From: Curtobacterium sp. VKM Ac-1393
GTDB taxonomy: Bacteria > Actinomycetota > Actinomycetes > Actinomycetales > Microbacteriaceae
DNA length: 64,000 bases
Assembly: GCF_015350995.1 (NCBI RefSeq)
Contig: NZ_JADKRW010000007.1
Coordinates: 229,803 to 293,802 of the forward strand
Direction of reading: 5' to 3'
This document shows, one piece after another, positions 7,152 through 17,444 of this stretch. The position numbers and the translations under genes were made by a program. Each line of letters begins with the position of its first letter. The first letter of the stretch is position 1. The notes beneath the pieces were generated by a model. The model saw only the letters and a program-made list of their open reading frames with translations, was not told the origin of the DNA and made no database searches.

Positions 7152-8078
7152 GTGAGCAATCAGAGTCCCTTCGCCGGCAGGACCGCCCAGGCCTTCCCGA
7201 CGCTGCCCAAGGGCGACGTCCTCGGCACCTACGACAGCTACCCCGACGCCCAGCGCGTCGTGGCGAAGCTCGCCGAGGCCGACTTCCCGGTCAACCAGCT
7301 GTCGATCGTCGGCAACGACCTGAAGACCGTCGAGCGCGTCACGGGCAAGATGACCTACGGACGGGCCGCGATCGCCGGTGCGCTCTCGGGGCTCTGGCTC
7401 GGCATCTTCTTCGGCATCGTGCTCACCCTGTTCTCGCCGAGCTCCGGTGGCCTCATCCTGGCCGCCGCGATCATCGGTGCCGCGTTCGGCATGCTCTACG
7501 GCATCGTCTCGTTCGCCATCACGAAGCGCCAGCGCGACTTCACGAGCGTGCACCAGGTGCTCGCGACGAACTACCAGATCGTCGTCAACCCGCAGCTGAC
7601 CGGTCAGGCGCAGCGGATCCTCGGTGAGCACGGCGCGACGCCGTCCACGCACTGGAACGAGGGCCCGCAGCAGGGCGGCCCCGGCGCGTCGGCGCCACAG
7701 CAGCAGCCCTGGCGTCCCGCCCCGCCGCAGCAGCAGTCGCCGTACGGCGGGCACGCCACACCCCACCAGCAGCCGGGAGGCCCGCAGCAGTCCGGCACGT
7801 CGGCTCCCGACACGCAGACGGGTGCGCCCACCGCCCCGGGTGCGCCGCGCTACGGCACGAACGACGGACCCCGGTACGGCGAGAACGCGGCTCCCGGAGC
7901 CGCTGCTCCTGCCGACCGTCCGGCATCGGGTGGGCCGGCGATCCCGGAGCGCCGTCCGCAGGACCCGCCGCAGTACGGCGAGCGGGTGCCCGGCGCGACG
8001 CCGCCGGCACCGTCGGCGCCCTCGTCTTCGTCGTCCCCGTCGTCCCCGTCGTCCTCGAAGGGCGACGAGCGCGCCTGA
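7152..8078 (+). CDS. General stress protein 17M-domain membrane protein with disordered tail
   Basis: 308 residues from the GTG at 7152. The first 65 residues (GTYDSYPDAQRVVAKLAEADFPVNQLSIVGNDL) form the general stress protein 17M/YflT-like fold. Two membrane helices follow (about 77-97, IAGALSGLWLGIFFGIVLTLF, and about 102-122, GLILAAAIIGAAFGMLYGIV). The last 150 residues are a low-complexity tail rich in Gln, Pro, Gly and Ser, ending in a Ser/Pro run (SSSSPSSPSSS). Function unknown; a mycobacterial relative sits in the same neighbourhood. It is divergent from the MgtE-N/CBS operon. Confidence 0.75.
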   Translation: MSNQSPFAGRTAQAFPTLPKGDVLGTYDSYPDAQRVVAKLAEADFPVNQLSIVGNDLKTVERVTGKMTYGRAAIAGALSGLWLGIFFGIVLTLFSPSSGGLILAAAIIGAAFGMLYGIVSFAITKRQRDFTSVHQVLATNYQIVVNPQLTGQAQRILGEHGATPSTHWNEGPQQGGPGASAPQQQPWRPAPPQQQSPYGGHATPHQQPGGPQQSGTSAPDTQTGAPTAPGAPRYGTNDGPRYGENAAPGAAAPADRPASGGPAIPERRPQDPPQYGERVPGATPPAPSAPSSSSSPSSPSSSKGDERA

Positions 8079-8092
8079 CGGGTGCAGGGTCG

Positions 8093-8135
<43 letters not shown>

Positions 8136-8146
8136 CCGTGCTCGGG

Positions 8147-8635
8147 TTACAGCACCTTCGAGTAGCAGATCGACGACGGCGCACCGACGTAGGGCCCGAA
8201 GTTCGCGATGCGCGTGAACCCCTCGCGCTCGAAGAACCCGACGGCGCGCTTCTGTTCGTTGCCCGTCTCGAGCACGAGCGCCGGTGACCCGAGGTCCAGC
8301 GCGGCCTCTTCGAGCCGGCGCAGGAGTGCCGACGCGACTCCGACGCCGCGGGACTCCGGTCGGACGTACATCCGCTTGATCTCGGTGATGCCGTCGTCGA
8401 CGACCCGGAGGCCGCCGCAGGCCAGCGGCGTGCCGGTGTCGTCGCGCACCACGAAGAACACCGCGATGGTCTCGGCAGTGGGTTTCTCGCCGGGTTCGTT
8501 GTCCCCGCCGTACGCCCGGTCGATCTCGAGCCGCTGTGCGGCGCGGAGCCGCTGGGCGTCCGGTGAGTCGAAGTGCTCGACCTCGATCGAGAACTGCGGC
8601 GTGCCGGTGTCGGTGGAGGCGTCGGGCGTCGTCAC
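8147..8635 (-). CDS. GNAT family N-acetyltransferase
   Basis: 162 residues with the GNAT fold. ITEIKRMYVRPESRGVGVASALLRRLEE contains strand beta4 and the acetyl-CoA pyrophosphate loop (R-x-x-G-x-G/A, here SRGVGVASALL), followed by LVLETGNEQKRAVGFFEREGF, the beta5-alpha4 region. Substrate unknown; it resembles small-molecule or protein N-terminal acetyltransferases. The GTG at 8635 has a TAGCCT -10 box 6 nt upstream. It runs tail to tail with the stress protein and is followed upstream by the Xaa-Pro aminopeptidase on the same strand. Confidence 0.8.
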   Translation of the reverse strand: MTTPDASTDTGTPQFSIEVEHFDSPDAQRLRAAQRLEIDRAYGGDNEPGEKPTAETIAVFFVVRDDTGTPLACGGLRVVDDGITEIKRMYVRPESRGVGVASALLRRLEEAALDLGSPALVLETGNEQKRAVGFFEREGFTRIANFGPYVGAPSSICYSKVL

Positions 8636-8641
8636 CCGTTC

Positions 8642-8647
8642 AGGCTA
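8642..8647 (-). promoter_or_regulatory. -10 box (TAGCCT) of the GNAT gene, leaderless type
   Basis: TAGCCT on the minus strand ends 6 nt before the GTG at 8635. It overlaps the stop codon of the upstream aminopeptidase gene. Confidence 0.5.
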
Positions 8648-10129
8648 GCGGCCGGAGCGGGCGATCCACCCCTCCACTTCCGAGGGGGTCCTGGGGATGC
8701 CCACCGACAGGTTCTCGGCGCCGTCCTGGGTCACCAGGATGTCGTCCTCGATCCGGACGCCGATGCCGCGGAACTCTTCGGGCACCGTCAGGTCGTCCTG
8801 CTGGAAGTACAGTCCGGGCTCGATCGTGAAGACCATGCCGGCCTGCACGACGCCGTCGAGGTACATCTCGCGACGTGCCTTGGCGCAGTCGTGCACGTCG
8901 AGGCCGAGGTGGTGGCTCGTGCCGTGCACCATGTAGCGGCGGTGGAACTGGTTGTCCGGCTCGAGCGATTCCTCTGCCGAGACCGGCAGGAAGCCCCACT
9001 CGGCGGTCTTGCGGGCGATGACCTCCATCGCGGTGGCGTGCACCTGACGGAACGTGATGCCCGGCTTGACGATGGCGAACGCGGCGTCGGCTGCCTCGAG
9101 CACGGCGTCGTAGACCATGCGCTGCACGGGCGAGAACGTGCCGCTGACCGGCAGGGTTCGGGTGATGTCGGCCGTGTAGAACGAGTCGACCTCGACCCCG
9201 GCGTCGATGAGGATCAGGTCGCCGGGCTGCACGGCGCCGTCGTTCCGGGTCCAGTGCAGGATGCACGCGTGGTGGCCGGACGCGGCGATGGTGTCGTAGC
9301 CGACCGTGTTGCCGTCGGCACGTGCCCGGCGGTTGAAGGTGCCCTCGACGATGCGCTCGCCACGCGGGTGCGCGAGGACCGCGTCGAAGTCGGCGATCAC
9401 GTCGTCGAAGCCGTGCTTGGTGGCGTCGACGGCCTTGCGGAGCTCGTTGACCTCGTAGGCGTCCTTCACGAGCCGCTGCTCGGACAGGTCGCGGGCGAGG
9501 ACGTCGTCGGTCGCCGGTGCCTCGTCGGTCTCGGTGGCCCCGCCGAGTGCGGTGCCGAGGCGCGCGTCGAGGGTGCGGGTCAGGTCGTCGTCGGCCTCGC
9601 GCACGAGCAGCACCGAGGCGTCGAGCCCGTCGGCGACGTCGGTGAACGCGCCGAGGTCGGTGGTGGCCAGCCCGAGGTCCGCGGCGACGGCGTCGAGCGA
9701 GGGCCGCGGGCCGACCCAGAACTCGCCGATCTCGGGGTTCGCGTAGAACTCCTCGGAGTCACGACCGGCGGTGGCGCGGAAGTAGAGCGTGGCGTCGTGC
9801 CCGGAGCCGTTCGGCGTCATCACGAGGACCGAACCGACGACCGTGTCGGTGCCCCAACCCGTCAGGTGGGCGAACGTGGAGTGCGGGCGGAACGGGTAGT
9901 CGCAGTCGTTCGAGCGCACCTTGGCCTGGCCGGCCGGCACCACGATCGTGCGACCCGGGTGCTGCTCGGAGATGCGCGCCCGGCGTTCGGCGGCGAACGC
10001 GGCCTGCTCTCGGGGCTGCGGGATCGCCTGTCCGCGGTCCGCCCACTGCGACCCGATGAAGTCCTTGAAGGTCGAGGACCCGGGGGTCGTGGAACGGTTG
10101 CTCGTCGCGCGGGGAGTCGTGTCGGCCAT
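8645..10129 (-). CDS. Xaa-Pro aminopeptidase (aminopeptidase P family)
   Basis: 494 residues, the usual length for aminopeptidase P. An N-terminal creatinase-like domain with the typical RNxDCxYPFRP-like element (SNDCDYPFRPHSTF) precedes the pita-bread M24 domain. The metal ligands are visible: IDAGVEVDSFYTADITRT (two Asp), HGTSHHLGLDVHD (His), FTIEPGLY (Glu) and GVRIEDDILV (Glu). It removes the N-terminal residue before proline in cytoplasmic peptide turnover and needs two divalent metal ions. The ATG at 10129 is preceded by GATGAT at leaderless spacing. It is divergent from the PHP gene. Confidence 0.92.
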   Translation of the reverse strand: MADTTPRATSNRSTTPGSSTFKDFIGSQWADRGQAIPQPREQAAFAAERRARISEQHPGRTIVVPAGQAKVRSNDCDYPFRPHSTFAHLTGWGTDTVVGSVLVMTPNGSGHDATLYFRATAGRDSEEFYANPEIGEFWVGPRPSLDAVAADLGLATTDLGAFTDVADGLDASVLLVREADDDLTRTLDARLGTALGGATETDEAPATDDVLARDLSEQRLVKDAYEVNELRKAVDATKHGFDDVIADFDAVLAHPRGERIVEGTFNRRARADGNTVGYDTIAASGHHACILHWTRNDGAVQPGDLILIDAGVEVDSFYTADITRTLPVSGTFSPVQRMVYDAVLEAADAAFAIVKPGITFRQVHATAMEVIARKTAEWGFLPVSAEESLEPDNQFHRRYMVHGTSHHLGLDVHDCAKARREMYLDGVVQAGMVFTIEPGLYFQQDDLTVPEEFRGIGVRIEDDILVTQDGAENLSVGIPRTPSEVEGWIARSGR

Positions 10130-10135
10130 GGCTCC

Positions 10136-10141
10136 ATCATC
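10136..10141 (-). promoter_or_regulatory. -10 box (GATGAT) of the aminopeptidase gene
   Basis: GATGAT on the minus strand ends 6 nt before the ATG at 10129; the intervening GGAG could also serve as a weak ribosome site. Confidence 0.35.
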
Positions 10142-10185
10142 GCACCGCGCTGCGCCGGCGTCCTGTGCGGCCGCTCACCTGTGGA

Positions 10186-10191
10186 TAGCAT
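10186..10191 (+). promoter_or_regulatory. -10 box (TAGCAT) of the PHP gene, leaderless type
   Basis: TAGCAT ends 7 nt before the GTG at 10199. It decides the start in a frame that is open far upstream. Confidence 0.5.
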
Positions 10192-10198
10192 TGTCGAC

Positions 10199-11071
10199 GT
10201 GCCCGACCCGTTCATCGACCTGCACGCGCACTCGAGTGTCTCCGACGGCACCGAGCGACCCGCGGAGCTCGTCCGAGCGGCCGCGGCCGCCGGCCTGGAC
10301 GCCGTCGCGCTGACCGACCACGACACGACCGCCGGTTGGGCCGACGCGTCGGAGTCCGCGCGCGAACTGCCGCTGACCCTCGTGCCGGGGCTCGAGCTGA
10401 GCACCCGCATCGGCTTCAGCAGCGTGCACGTCCTCGGCTACCTGGTGGACCCCGCGGACCCCGGCCTGCTCGAGGAGACCGACCGCATCCGCGACGGCCG
10501 TCTCTCGCGTGCCCGCCGCATGGTCGACCGGATCGGCGCGGACCACCCGATCACCTGGGCCGACGTGATCGCCCAGGCCAGCCCCGGAGCGACGATCGGC
10601 CGGCCGCACATCGCCGACGCCCTCGTCGCGCGGGGCCTGGAGCCCGACCGCAGTGCTGCGTTCCGCGGCATCCTGCACCCGGCCTCCGGCTACTACGAAC
10701 CGCACGAGGCGCCGTCCCCCCTGCGCGGCGTCGAACTCATCCGCAGGGCCGGCGGCGTCCCGGTCATCGCGCACCCGGCCGCCTCGTCGCGGGGGATCGT
10801 CATCGACGAGCCGATGCTCCGCGACCTCGTCGACGCCGGGCTCGGCGGGCTCGAGGTCGACCACCGCGAGAACCTGGCGCACGGCAAGCGCACCCTGCTC
10901 GACTGGGCGGCGCGCTACGGCCTGTTCGTCACGGGGTCGAGCGACTACCACGGCACCGGCAAGCCGAACCGGCTCGGCGAACACCGCACCGCCCGGGTCG
11001 CGTTCGACGCCATCCTGTCCGAGGCCACCGGCAGTGCCCCCGTGGTCGGCCCCGGCTCGCGCCTGTCCTGA
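10199..11071 (+). CDS. PHP domain phosphoesterase
   Basis: 290 residues. The four PHP metal-binding motifs are present: DLHAHSSVSDGT (motif 1), LTDHDTTAGW (motif 2), PVIAHPAA (motif 3 His) and GSSDYHG (motif 4). Length and motifs match the YciV/RnaAM-type family, which includes 3',5'-nucleotide bisphosphate phosphatases and 5'-3' RNA/DNA trimming enzymes. It should hydrolyse a phosphoester in the cytoplasm with divalent metal. The frame stays open for 542 codons upstream, antisense to the aminopeptidase, but the -10 box and family length fix the start at GTG 10199. Confidence 0.82.
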   Translation: MPDPFIDLHAHSSVSDGTERPAELVRAAAAAGLDAVALTDHDTTAGWADASESARELPLTLVPGLELSTRIGFSSVHVLGYLVDPADPGLLEETDRIRDGRLSRARRMVDRIGADHPITWADVIAQASPGATIGRPHIADALVARGLEPDRSAAFRGILHPASGYYEPHEAPSPLRGVELIRRAGGVPVIAHPAASSRGIVIDEPMLRDLVDAGLGGLEVDHRENLAHGKRTLLDWAARYGLFVTGSSDYHGTGKPNRLGEHRTARVAFDAILSEATGSAPVVGPGSRLS

Positions 11072-11137
11072 CGACGTCCTGACCCGTCGCGCCGTCCCAC
11101 GGAATCGACAGATCTCGCTCGGCGCACCCTGACCCCT

Positions 11138-11192
11138 CCGCGAAAGCGACAGATCCCCGCCGACAGTTCGCGGGAATCTGTCGCTTTCGCGG
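11138..11192. repeat. Long hairpin with 23-bp arms
   Basis: 11138-11160 and 11170-11192 are reverse complements with a single mismatch, separated by a 9-nt loop. The arm core is CGCGAAAGCGACAGAT. A partial direct copy (GAATCGACAGATCT) lies just before it at about 11102-11114. It may terminate the PHP transcript, but the arm sequence differs from the other hairpin family. Confidence 0.7.
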
Positions 11193-11216
11193 GCGCGGTC
11201 GGCGGGTGGGGACGAC

Positions 11217-11248
11217 GAAGGGCCCGTCGCGTCAGCGACGGGCCCTTC
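11217..11248 (-). terminator. Terminator hairpin of the RNA helicase gene
   Basis: GAAGGGCCCGTCGC (11217-11230) pairs perfectly with 11235-11248 around the loop GTCA. It lies 12 nt beyond the helicase stop. No U-run. Confidence 0.75.
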
Positions 11249-11260
11249 GGTCTGGAGGCG

Positions 11261-12763
<1,503 letters not shown>

Positions 12764-12841
12764 AGAATCACCTTAGTTCTGGTGGAAGTCCCGGCCAGTC
12801 TACCGATGGGCGGGTGGAGCGGGGCGCGAGGCGGTTCCCGC

Positions 12842-12847
12842 TATGCT
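12842..12847 (+). promoter_or_regulatory. -10 box (TATGCT) of the ferritin-fold gene, leaderless type
   Basis: TATGCT ends 6 nt before the first of two adjacent GTG codons (12854 and 12857). Confidence 0.5.
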
Positions 12848-12853
12848 CTCCGG

Positions 12854-13570
12854 GTGGTGTCGTGGTGGAACCGGAAGCGCGCGGCGCAGCTCGCAGCAGC
12901 GTGGCTCGCGTCGCGGAACCCGCGGAACGCAGCCCAGGTCAAGCGTCTGGCGCTCGACGACGTCAGCCCCGAGCTCGACGTGTACCTCGGGCAGGCCGCG
13001 TACCTGCAGCTCTCGGTCTACGAGACGATGGGGCGGGCCGGTGCCTCGGCGCCGACGCTGTCCGGTCGCCTGGTGACCGGCGTGCTCGCGACGACCGCCC
13101 TCGACCGGCACCGCACGATCGTCGCCGAGATCGAGCGGGGCGGCTCGGACCCGGCTGCGCTGATGGCCCCGCACCGCGAGGCGATCGACCGGTTCCTCGA
13201 GCGCACGAGCGGTGCGGACTGGTACGAGTCGATGCTGACCGGGTACGTGACCGCCGGCATCCTGAACGACCTGTTCGGCAACCTGCTCCGGTCGCTGCCG
13301 GCCGACGTGCGGCAGCGGCTGCGGTCGGTGTTCGACGCGCGTGAGGAACCCGCCGTCGTCGAGGAACTGACCGCCCGCATCGCGGACGATCCCGAGGTCG
13401 GGTCGCGGTTGGCGATGTGGGGCCGGCGACTCGTCGGGGACACCCTGCTCGTGGCACGCTCGGCGCTGGCGTCGCACGCTCGCGAAGACCAGGAGCGGCT
13501 CGAGCCGGTCTGGACCGAGCTCATCGCCGCGCACACCCGCCGGATGGACGCACTCGGCCTGACGGCCTAG
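12854..13570 (+). CDS. Ferritin-like fold protein (MiaE-like)
   Basis: 238 residues, almost entirely helical. It resembles the actinobacterial MiaE_2 (tRNA-ms2io6A hydroxylase-like) ferritin-fold family that sits beside the DEAD-box helicase throughout this phylum (mycobacterial Rv3210c). Helix segments LGQAAYLQLSVYETMGRAGA and DWYESMLTGYVTAGILNDLFG carry acidic residues (Glu and Asp) that could be iron ligands, but a clean pair of ExxH motifs is not obvious. Enzyme activity is therefore uncertain. Start by the -10 spacing. It runs toward the DUF3107 and membrane-protein pair. Confidence 0.65.
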   Translation: MVSWWNRKRAAQLAAAWLASRNPRNAAQVKRLALDDVSPELDVYLGQAAYLQLSVYETMGRAGASAPTLSGRLVTGVLATTALDRHRTIVAEIERGGSDPAALMAPHREAIDRFLERTSGADWYESMLTGYVTAGILNDLFGNLLRSLPADVRQRLRSVFDAREEPAVVEELTARIADDPEVGSRLAMWGRRLVGDTLLVARSALASHAREDQERLEPVWTELIAAHTRRMDALGLTA

Positions 13571-13635
13571 CGCCCGCTGCGGTGCGGTGCGCTGGCACTG
13601 CCGTGCGTCGGCGCTGCGGCGGCTGGTGGGTCGGC

Positions 13636-13932
13636 TCAGGCCACGTGTGCCTTGAGGCGCTCGTAGAACTCGACGTCGCTCTGCTCGCGTCGGGTGCCGA
13701 GCAGCCACTCGACGACCAGGGCGACGACGCCCGACCCGACGAGGGCCACGACCCAGATCCAGGTCGCGTCGTACTGCCAGCCGGCCCAGGTCAGGGCTTC
13801 CCACAGCACGGCGGCGGCGATGCCGCCCACGGCGGGACCGATCAGGACGCCACGGCTGGCACGCCACGGCAGGACCACGTGTGCGATCCCGCCGATGATC
13901 AGGCCGCCGAGGACGGCGAAGAGCAGCTCCAC
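13636..13932 (-). CDS. Small integral membrane protein
   Basis: 98 residues. Three hydrophobic segments: LLFAVLGGLIIGGIAHVVLP, GVLIGPAVGGIAAAVLWEAL and WIWVVALVGSGVVALVVEWLL. A short charged C-terminal tail (TRREQSDVEFYERLKAH) follows. No family recognised with confidence; the glycine-rich helices recall GlsB/YeaQ-type proteins. The GTG start at 13932 is 4 nt after the DUF3107 stop, so the two are one transcript. Confidence 0.6.
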   Translation of the reverse strand: MELLFAVLGGLIIGGIAHVVLPWRASRGVLIGPAVGGIAAAVLWEALTWAGWQYDATWIWVVALVGSGVVALVVEWLLGTRREQSDVEFYERLKAHVA

Positions 13933-13936
13933 GTCG

Positions 13937-14161
13937 TCAGGCGACGAAGCCGATGCGGCGTGCCTCTTCCGCGCCGACCTCGACGTAGGCGAGCGCGGCG
14001 ACCGGAACGATGAACCGGCGGCCCTTGTCGTCCTGCAGCGACAGGTGCGTCGCCTGCGACGCCAGGGCCTCTGACACGGTCTTCTCGATCTGGTCGGCGG
14101 TCTGGGCGGTCTCGAACGCGATCTCGCGGGGGCTGTTGATGATGCCGATCTTGATGTCCAC
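13937..14161 (-). CDS. DUF3107 family protein
   Basis: 74 residues. The DUF3107 pattern is complete: VDIKIGIINSPREIAFE, then a helix (TADQIEKTVSEALAS), then DDKGRRFIVPVAALAYVEVG and the terminal RRIGFVA. It is a small cytoplasmic protein of unknown role that is conserved in Actinobacteria (mycobacterial Rv3208A/TB9.4). The GTG at 14161 is preferred to GTG 14167 because a TACGCT -10 box ends 6 nt before it. It is divergent from the AdnA-like gene. Confidence 0.8.
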   Translation of the reverse strand: MDIKIGIINSPREIAFETAQTADQIEKTVSEALASQATHLSLQDDKGRRFIVPVAALAYVEVGAEEARRIGFVA

Positions 14162-14167
14162 GAGCAC

Positions 14168-14173
14168 AGCGTA
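14168..14173 (-). promoter_or_regulatory. -10 box (TACGCT) of the DUF3107 gene, leaderless type
   Basis: TACGCT on the minus strand ends 6 nt before the GTG at 14161. Confidence 0.5.
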
Positions 14174-14276
14174 TCCGAGCGGTCCCGGAGGGCATCCGAC
14201 GTTCGCCGCGGGCGCACTCGACCGGCGGGGTGTGCGCCGCGCCCGCGTCCGACCGGGCGGTGTCGGCGGTCGTGGA

Positions 14277-14282
14277 TACCGT
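14277..14282 (+). promoter_or_regulatory. -10 box (TACCGT) of the adnAB operon, leaderless type
   Basis: TACCGT ends 6 nt before the GTG at 14289, and it is preferred to the 93 open codons upstream. Confidence 0.5.
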
Positions 14283-14288
14283 ACGAGC

Positions 14289-17200
14289 GTGCCGCAGACC
14301 ACGCTGACACCAGCCCCCGCAGACGTCGGCGTCGCACGTGCCCTGGTCGACGACGCGACGCAGGCGGCCGTGCTCGCGCTGCCCGAGGGCCGGCACGCGG
14401 CGGTCATCGGCTCACCCGGCACGGGGAAGACGACCACGCTGGCCCGGCTCGTCGCCGACCGGCTGAACCGTCCGGGCGCGATCAGCCCCGACGGGCACGC
14501 CACGGTGCTGGCGCTGACCTCGGCGCGGACCGCCGCCACCGCGCTGCGCGACCGGCTCGCCGCCACGGTCGACCGCGTGGTGCCCGGAGCGCTCGCCCGG
14601 ACCGTGAACTCGCTGGCGTTCCAGATCGTCGCGCACGCCGCCGCGGTCCAGGGGCAGGACGCCCCGACGCTGCTGACCGGTGGCGAGCAGGACCGCATCA
14701 TCGCCGACCTGCTCGCCGGTCACGAGATCGACGGCACCGGTCCGGAGTGGCCCGAGCCGATCACCGCGGTGGTGCGCGAACGCGCCGGGTTCCGCACGGC
14801 GCTGCGCGACGTCATGATGCGTGCGGTCGCGGCGGGCGTCGAGCCCGAGGACATGCGCGAGCTCGGCGACGAGGGCGGCCGACCCGAGTGGCGGGCCGTC
14901 GGTGACTTCGTCGACGAGTACCGCGCGTCGGTCACGGCGTTCCGCACCACGAGCCTCGACTCCGGTGAACTCGTCGCGTTCGCCACCGCCGCCGTCCTGC
15001 GGGGCGAGCTGCCCGCGAGCATCGCCGCCCTCGGACTGATCGTTGTCGACGACACCCAAGAACTCGTCGAGGGCGAGATCGCGCTGCTCGGTGCGCTCGC
15101 CCGGTCCGGTGTGCAGATCGTGGCGTTCGGCGATCCGGACATCGCTGCCTCGGCGTTCCGCGGCGCCGAACCCGACGTGCTCGGGCGCCTGGCCGTCCGC
15201 CTCGGGGTGGACCGCGTCGACGAGCTGTTCCTCGGCACCGTGCACCGCCACCCCGCGCCGATCCGAGCGCTGGTCTCGGGCATCACGGGCCGGATCGGCA
15301 CCGCGGCCGCCGGCCGGCAGCGCGCCGCCACCGCGAGCGACGAGGACACCAGGGCCGACGCCGTCGTGCACCTCGAGGCGGCCAGCCGGTCGGCGCTGGT
15401 CGTCGCGATCGCTCGGCGGCTCCGCGAGCACCGCCTGCTCGACGGCGTGCCGTGGCACCGGATGGCCGTGGTCACCCGGAGCGGTGCCGCGATCCCCGAA
15501 CTCGTGCGCGCGCTGTCGGTCGCCGAGGTCCCCGCCACCGCCGGCGCCGCTCCTGTCCGTCCGCGCGACGACTCCGCGGCGCGGGCTCTGCTCGACGCCG
15601 CAGCCGTCGCCCTCGGGGTGCTGCCGCTGGACGCCACCCTGGCCACCGCGTTCGCCACCGGACCGCTCGGCGGGCTCGACACCCTGGCGATGCGCCGGCT
15701 CCGGCTCGCCCTGCGACGCGAAGAGCTCGCGGGCGACGGCACCCGCACCGCCGACGAACTGCTGGTCGACGCGCTCGGTGCGCCGGAGCGCCTGGCCACG
15801 GTCGACGCGGGATTCGCACGACGGGCCACCCGCCTCGCGCGCAGCCTGGTGCAGGCGCACGCCGACGCCCAGGCCGGTTCGAGCATCGAGGAGATCCTCT
15901 GGGGACTGTGGGAGCGCAGCGGGCTCGCGAAGTCGTGGGGCGGGCAGTCAGCGGCCGGCGGGGTCGGCGCGGGCGAGGCCGACCGGCACCTCGACGCGGT
16001 CGTCGGACTGTTCACCGCAGCGAAGCGGTTCGTCGAGCGCACCCCGGACGCTCCGGCGCGGGTGTTCGTCGACGACCTGCTCGGTGCCGACCTGCCCGAG
16101 GACTCCATCGGCCCCGATCGCACCACCGGTCGCGTGCGGGTGCTCACGCCGTCGGCGACGATCGGACTCGAGTGCGACGTCGTCGTCGTGCTGGGGCTGC
16201 AGGACGGCGTGTGGCCGAACACCCGGGTGCGCGGCAGTCTGCTCGATCCCGACGGCCTGGTCCGTGCGGCCTCGGGCGTCGAACGCTCGCCGATCGACGA
16301 CCGAGCGGCCGTGGTCGCCGACGAGCTCCGGCTGTTCGCCCGTGCCGTCTCCCGCGCCACCACCCAGGTCGTGATCGGCACCGTCGCGAACGACGACGAG
16401 TCCCCGTCGCCGTTCGTCCGCCTGGTGCCGGTGCCACCGGACCGACAGCCGACCGTGCACCCGCTGTCCCTCCGTGGGTTGGCCGGGTCCCTCCGACGAC
16501 GTGTGGTGCTCTCCGGCGACCACGAGGCCGCCTCGGCGTTGGCCCGGCTGGCCGACGCCGAGGTCCCCGGGGCCGCGCCCGACCATTGGTACGGACTCGC
16601 CGAGCCGACGACCGACGAACCCCTGGTCGACCTCGCGGCCGATCCGGTGCCCGAGGTCGAGGGCAGCGAACCCGTCGCTCCCACCGTGTCGGTCTCGCCG
16701 TCGCGCATCGGCACGTTCGAGGAGTGCCCGGTGCACTGGTTCGTGCAGACCTTCGGGGGCGGTGCACCGAGCCCGGCGATGGGGATCGGCACGATCGTGC
16801 ACGAGGTGATGGAGCGCGCGACCGAGATCGACGTGGAGTCGCTGTGGGAGCGGGTCGAGGCCAGGTGGGACGAACTGACCTTCGAGTCGCCGTGGGTCGC
16901 CGACCGTGAACGCGCGCGCACACGACGGATGATCGAGGGGCTCAGCGACTACCTGCGCACCTTCGCGGGAGCCGGACGCCGGGTGCTCGGCGCCGAGACC
17001 TCGTTCGCGCTCGTGACCGGCCCCGCCCGGATGCGCGGCAGCATCGACCGCATCGAGGTCGACCCCGAGGGCCGCGTGAGCGTCGTGGACCTGAAGACCG
17101 GTCGGTCGATGCCGAGCGAGAAGAACGACATGCCCGAACACCCGCAGCTCGGCGCCTACCAACTGGCGGTCGAGGACGGCGCGGTCGAAGGGGTGCCGGC

Positions 17201-17444
17201 CGGCTCGGTGATGACGGACGCCCGGCTGGTGTTCGTGCAGAACCCCCGCGGCGGGCACGCGTACTCGGAGCGCACCCAGCAGGCGTTCGACGACGACGCC
17301 CGCGATGCCTACCGGGAGCGACTGCACGGCGTCGCCCGCGGCATGGCGGCACGGACGTTCCTGGCGAACGTCGACGACCACTGCGAGAAGGCACGGACCG
17401 GCGTCGAGTGCCGGATCCACGTGGTGGCGGAGGTGACGTGGTGA
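14289..17444 (+). CDS. UvrD-type helicase with RecB-like nuclease domain (AdnA-like)
   Basis: 1051 residues. Walker A GSPGTGKT at 41-48, motif Ia ALTSARTAATALRDRL, and a degenerate Walker B (LIVVDDTQEL, with Asp where the catalytic Glu is expected). C-terminal motor motifs include VRVLTPSATIGLECDVVVVLGLQDG. The last 250 residues form a PD-(D/E)xK nuclease: ECPVHWFV, GSIDRIE and VVDLKTGR supply the metal-binding Asp residues and Lys. It resembles the AdnA subunit of the mycobacterial end-resection motor-nuclease; AdnA normally pairs with AdnB, encoded next by a 4-nt overlap. It acts on DNA double-strand breaks in the cytoplasm. Confidence 0.85.
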   Translation: MPQTTLTPAPADVGVARALVDDATQAAVLALPEGRHAAVIGSPGTGKTTTLARLVADRLNRPGAISPDGHATVLALTSARTAATALRDRLAATVDRVVPGALARTVNSLAFQIVAHAAAVQGQDAPTLLTGGEQDRIIADLLAGHEIDGTGPEWPEPITAVVRERAGFRTALRDVMMRAVAAGVEPEDMRELGDEGGRPEWRAVGDFVDEYRASVTAFRTTSLDSGELVAFATAAVLRGELPASIAALGLIVVDDTQELVEGEIALLGALARSGVQIVAFGDPDIAASAFRGAEPDVLGRLAVRLGVDRVDELFLGTVHRHPAPIRALVSGITGRIGTAAAGRQRAATASDEDTRADAVVHLEAASRSALVVAIARRLREHRLLDGVPWHRMAVVTRSGAAIPELVRALSVAEVPATAGAAPVRPRDDSAARALLDAAAVALGVLPLDATLATAFATGPLGGLDTLAMRRLRLALRREELAGDGTRTADELLVDALGAPERLATVDAGFARRATRLARSLVQAHADAQAGSSIEEILWGLWERSGLAKSWGGQSAAGGVGAGEADRHLDAVVGLFTAAKRFVERTPDAPARVFVDDLLGADLPEDSIGPDRTTGRVRVLTPSATIGLECDVVVVLGLQDGVWPNTRVRGSLLDPDGLVRAASGVERSPIDDRAAVVADELRLFARAVSRATTQVVIGTVANDDESPSPFVRLVPVPPDRQPTVHPLSLRGLAGSLRRRVVLSGDHEAASALARLADAEVPGAAPDHWYGLAEPTTDEPLVDLAADPVPEVEGSEPVAPTVSVSPSRIGTFEECPVHWFVQTFGGGAPSPAMGIGTIVHEVMERATEIDVESLWERVEARWDELTFESPWVADRERARTRRMIEGLSDYLRTFAGAGRRVLGAETSFALVTGPARMRGSIDRIEVDPEGRVSVVDLKTGRSMPSEKNDMPEHPQLGAYQLAVEDGAVEGVPAGSVMTDARLVFVQNPRGGHAYSERTQQAFDDDARDAYRERLHGVARGMAARTFLANVDDHCEKARTGVECRIHVVAEVTW

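Noticed and set aside
8573..10198. 542-codon upstream extension of the PHP frame
   Set aside because: It lies antisense to the aminopeptidase, and the -10 box and family length place the start at 10199.
11138..11192. Riboswitch or structured RNA
   Set aside because: It is a single long hairpin located after a stop codon, not in a leader.
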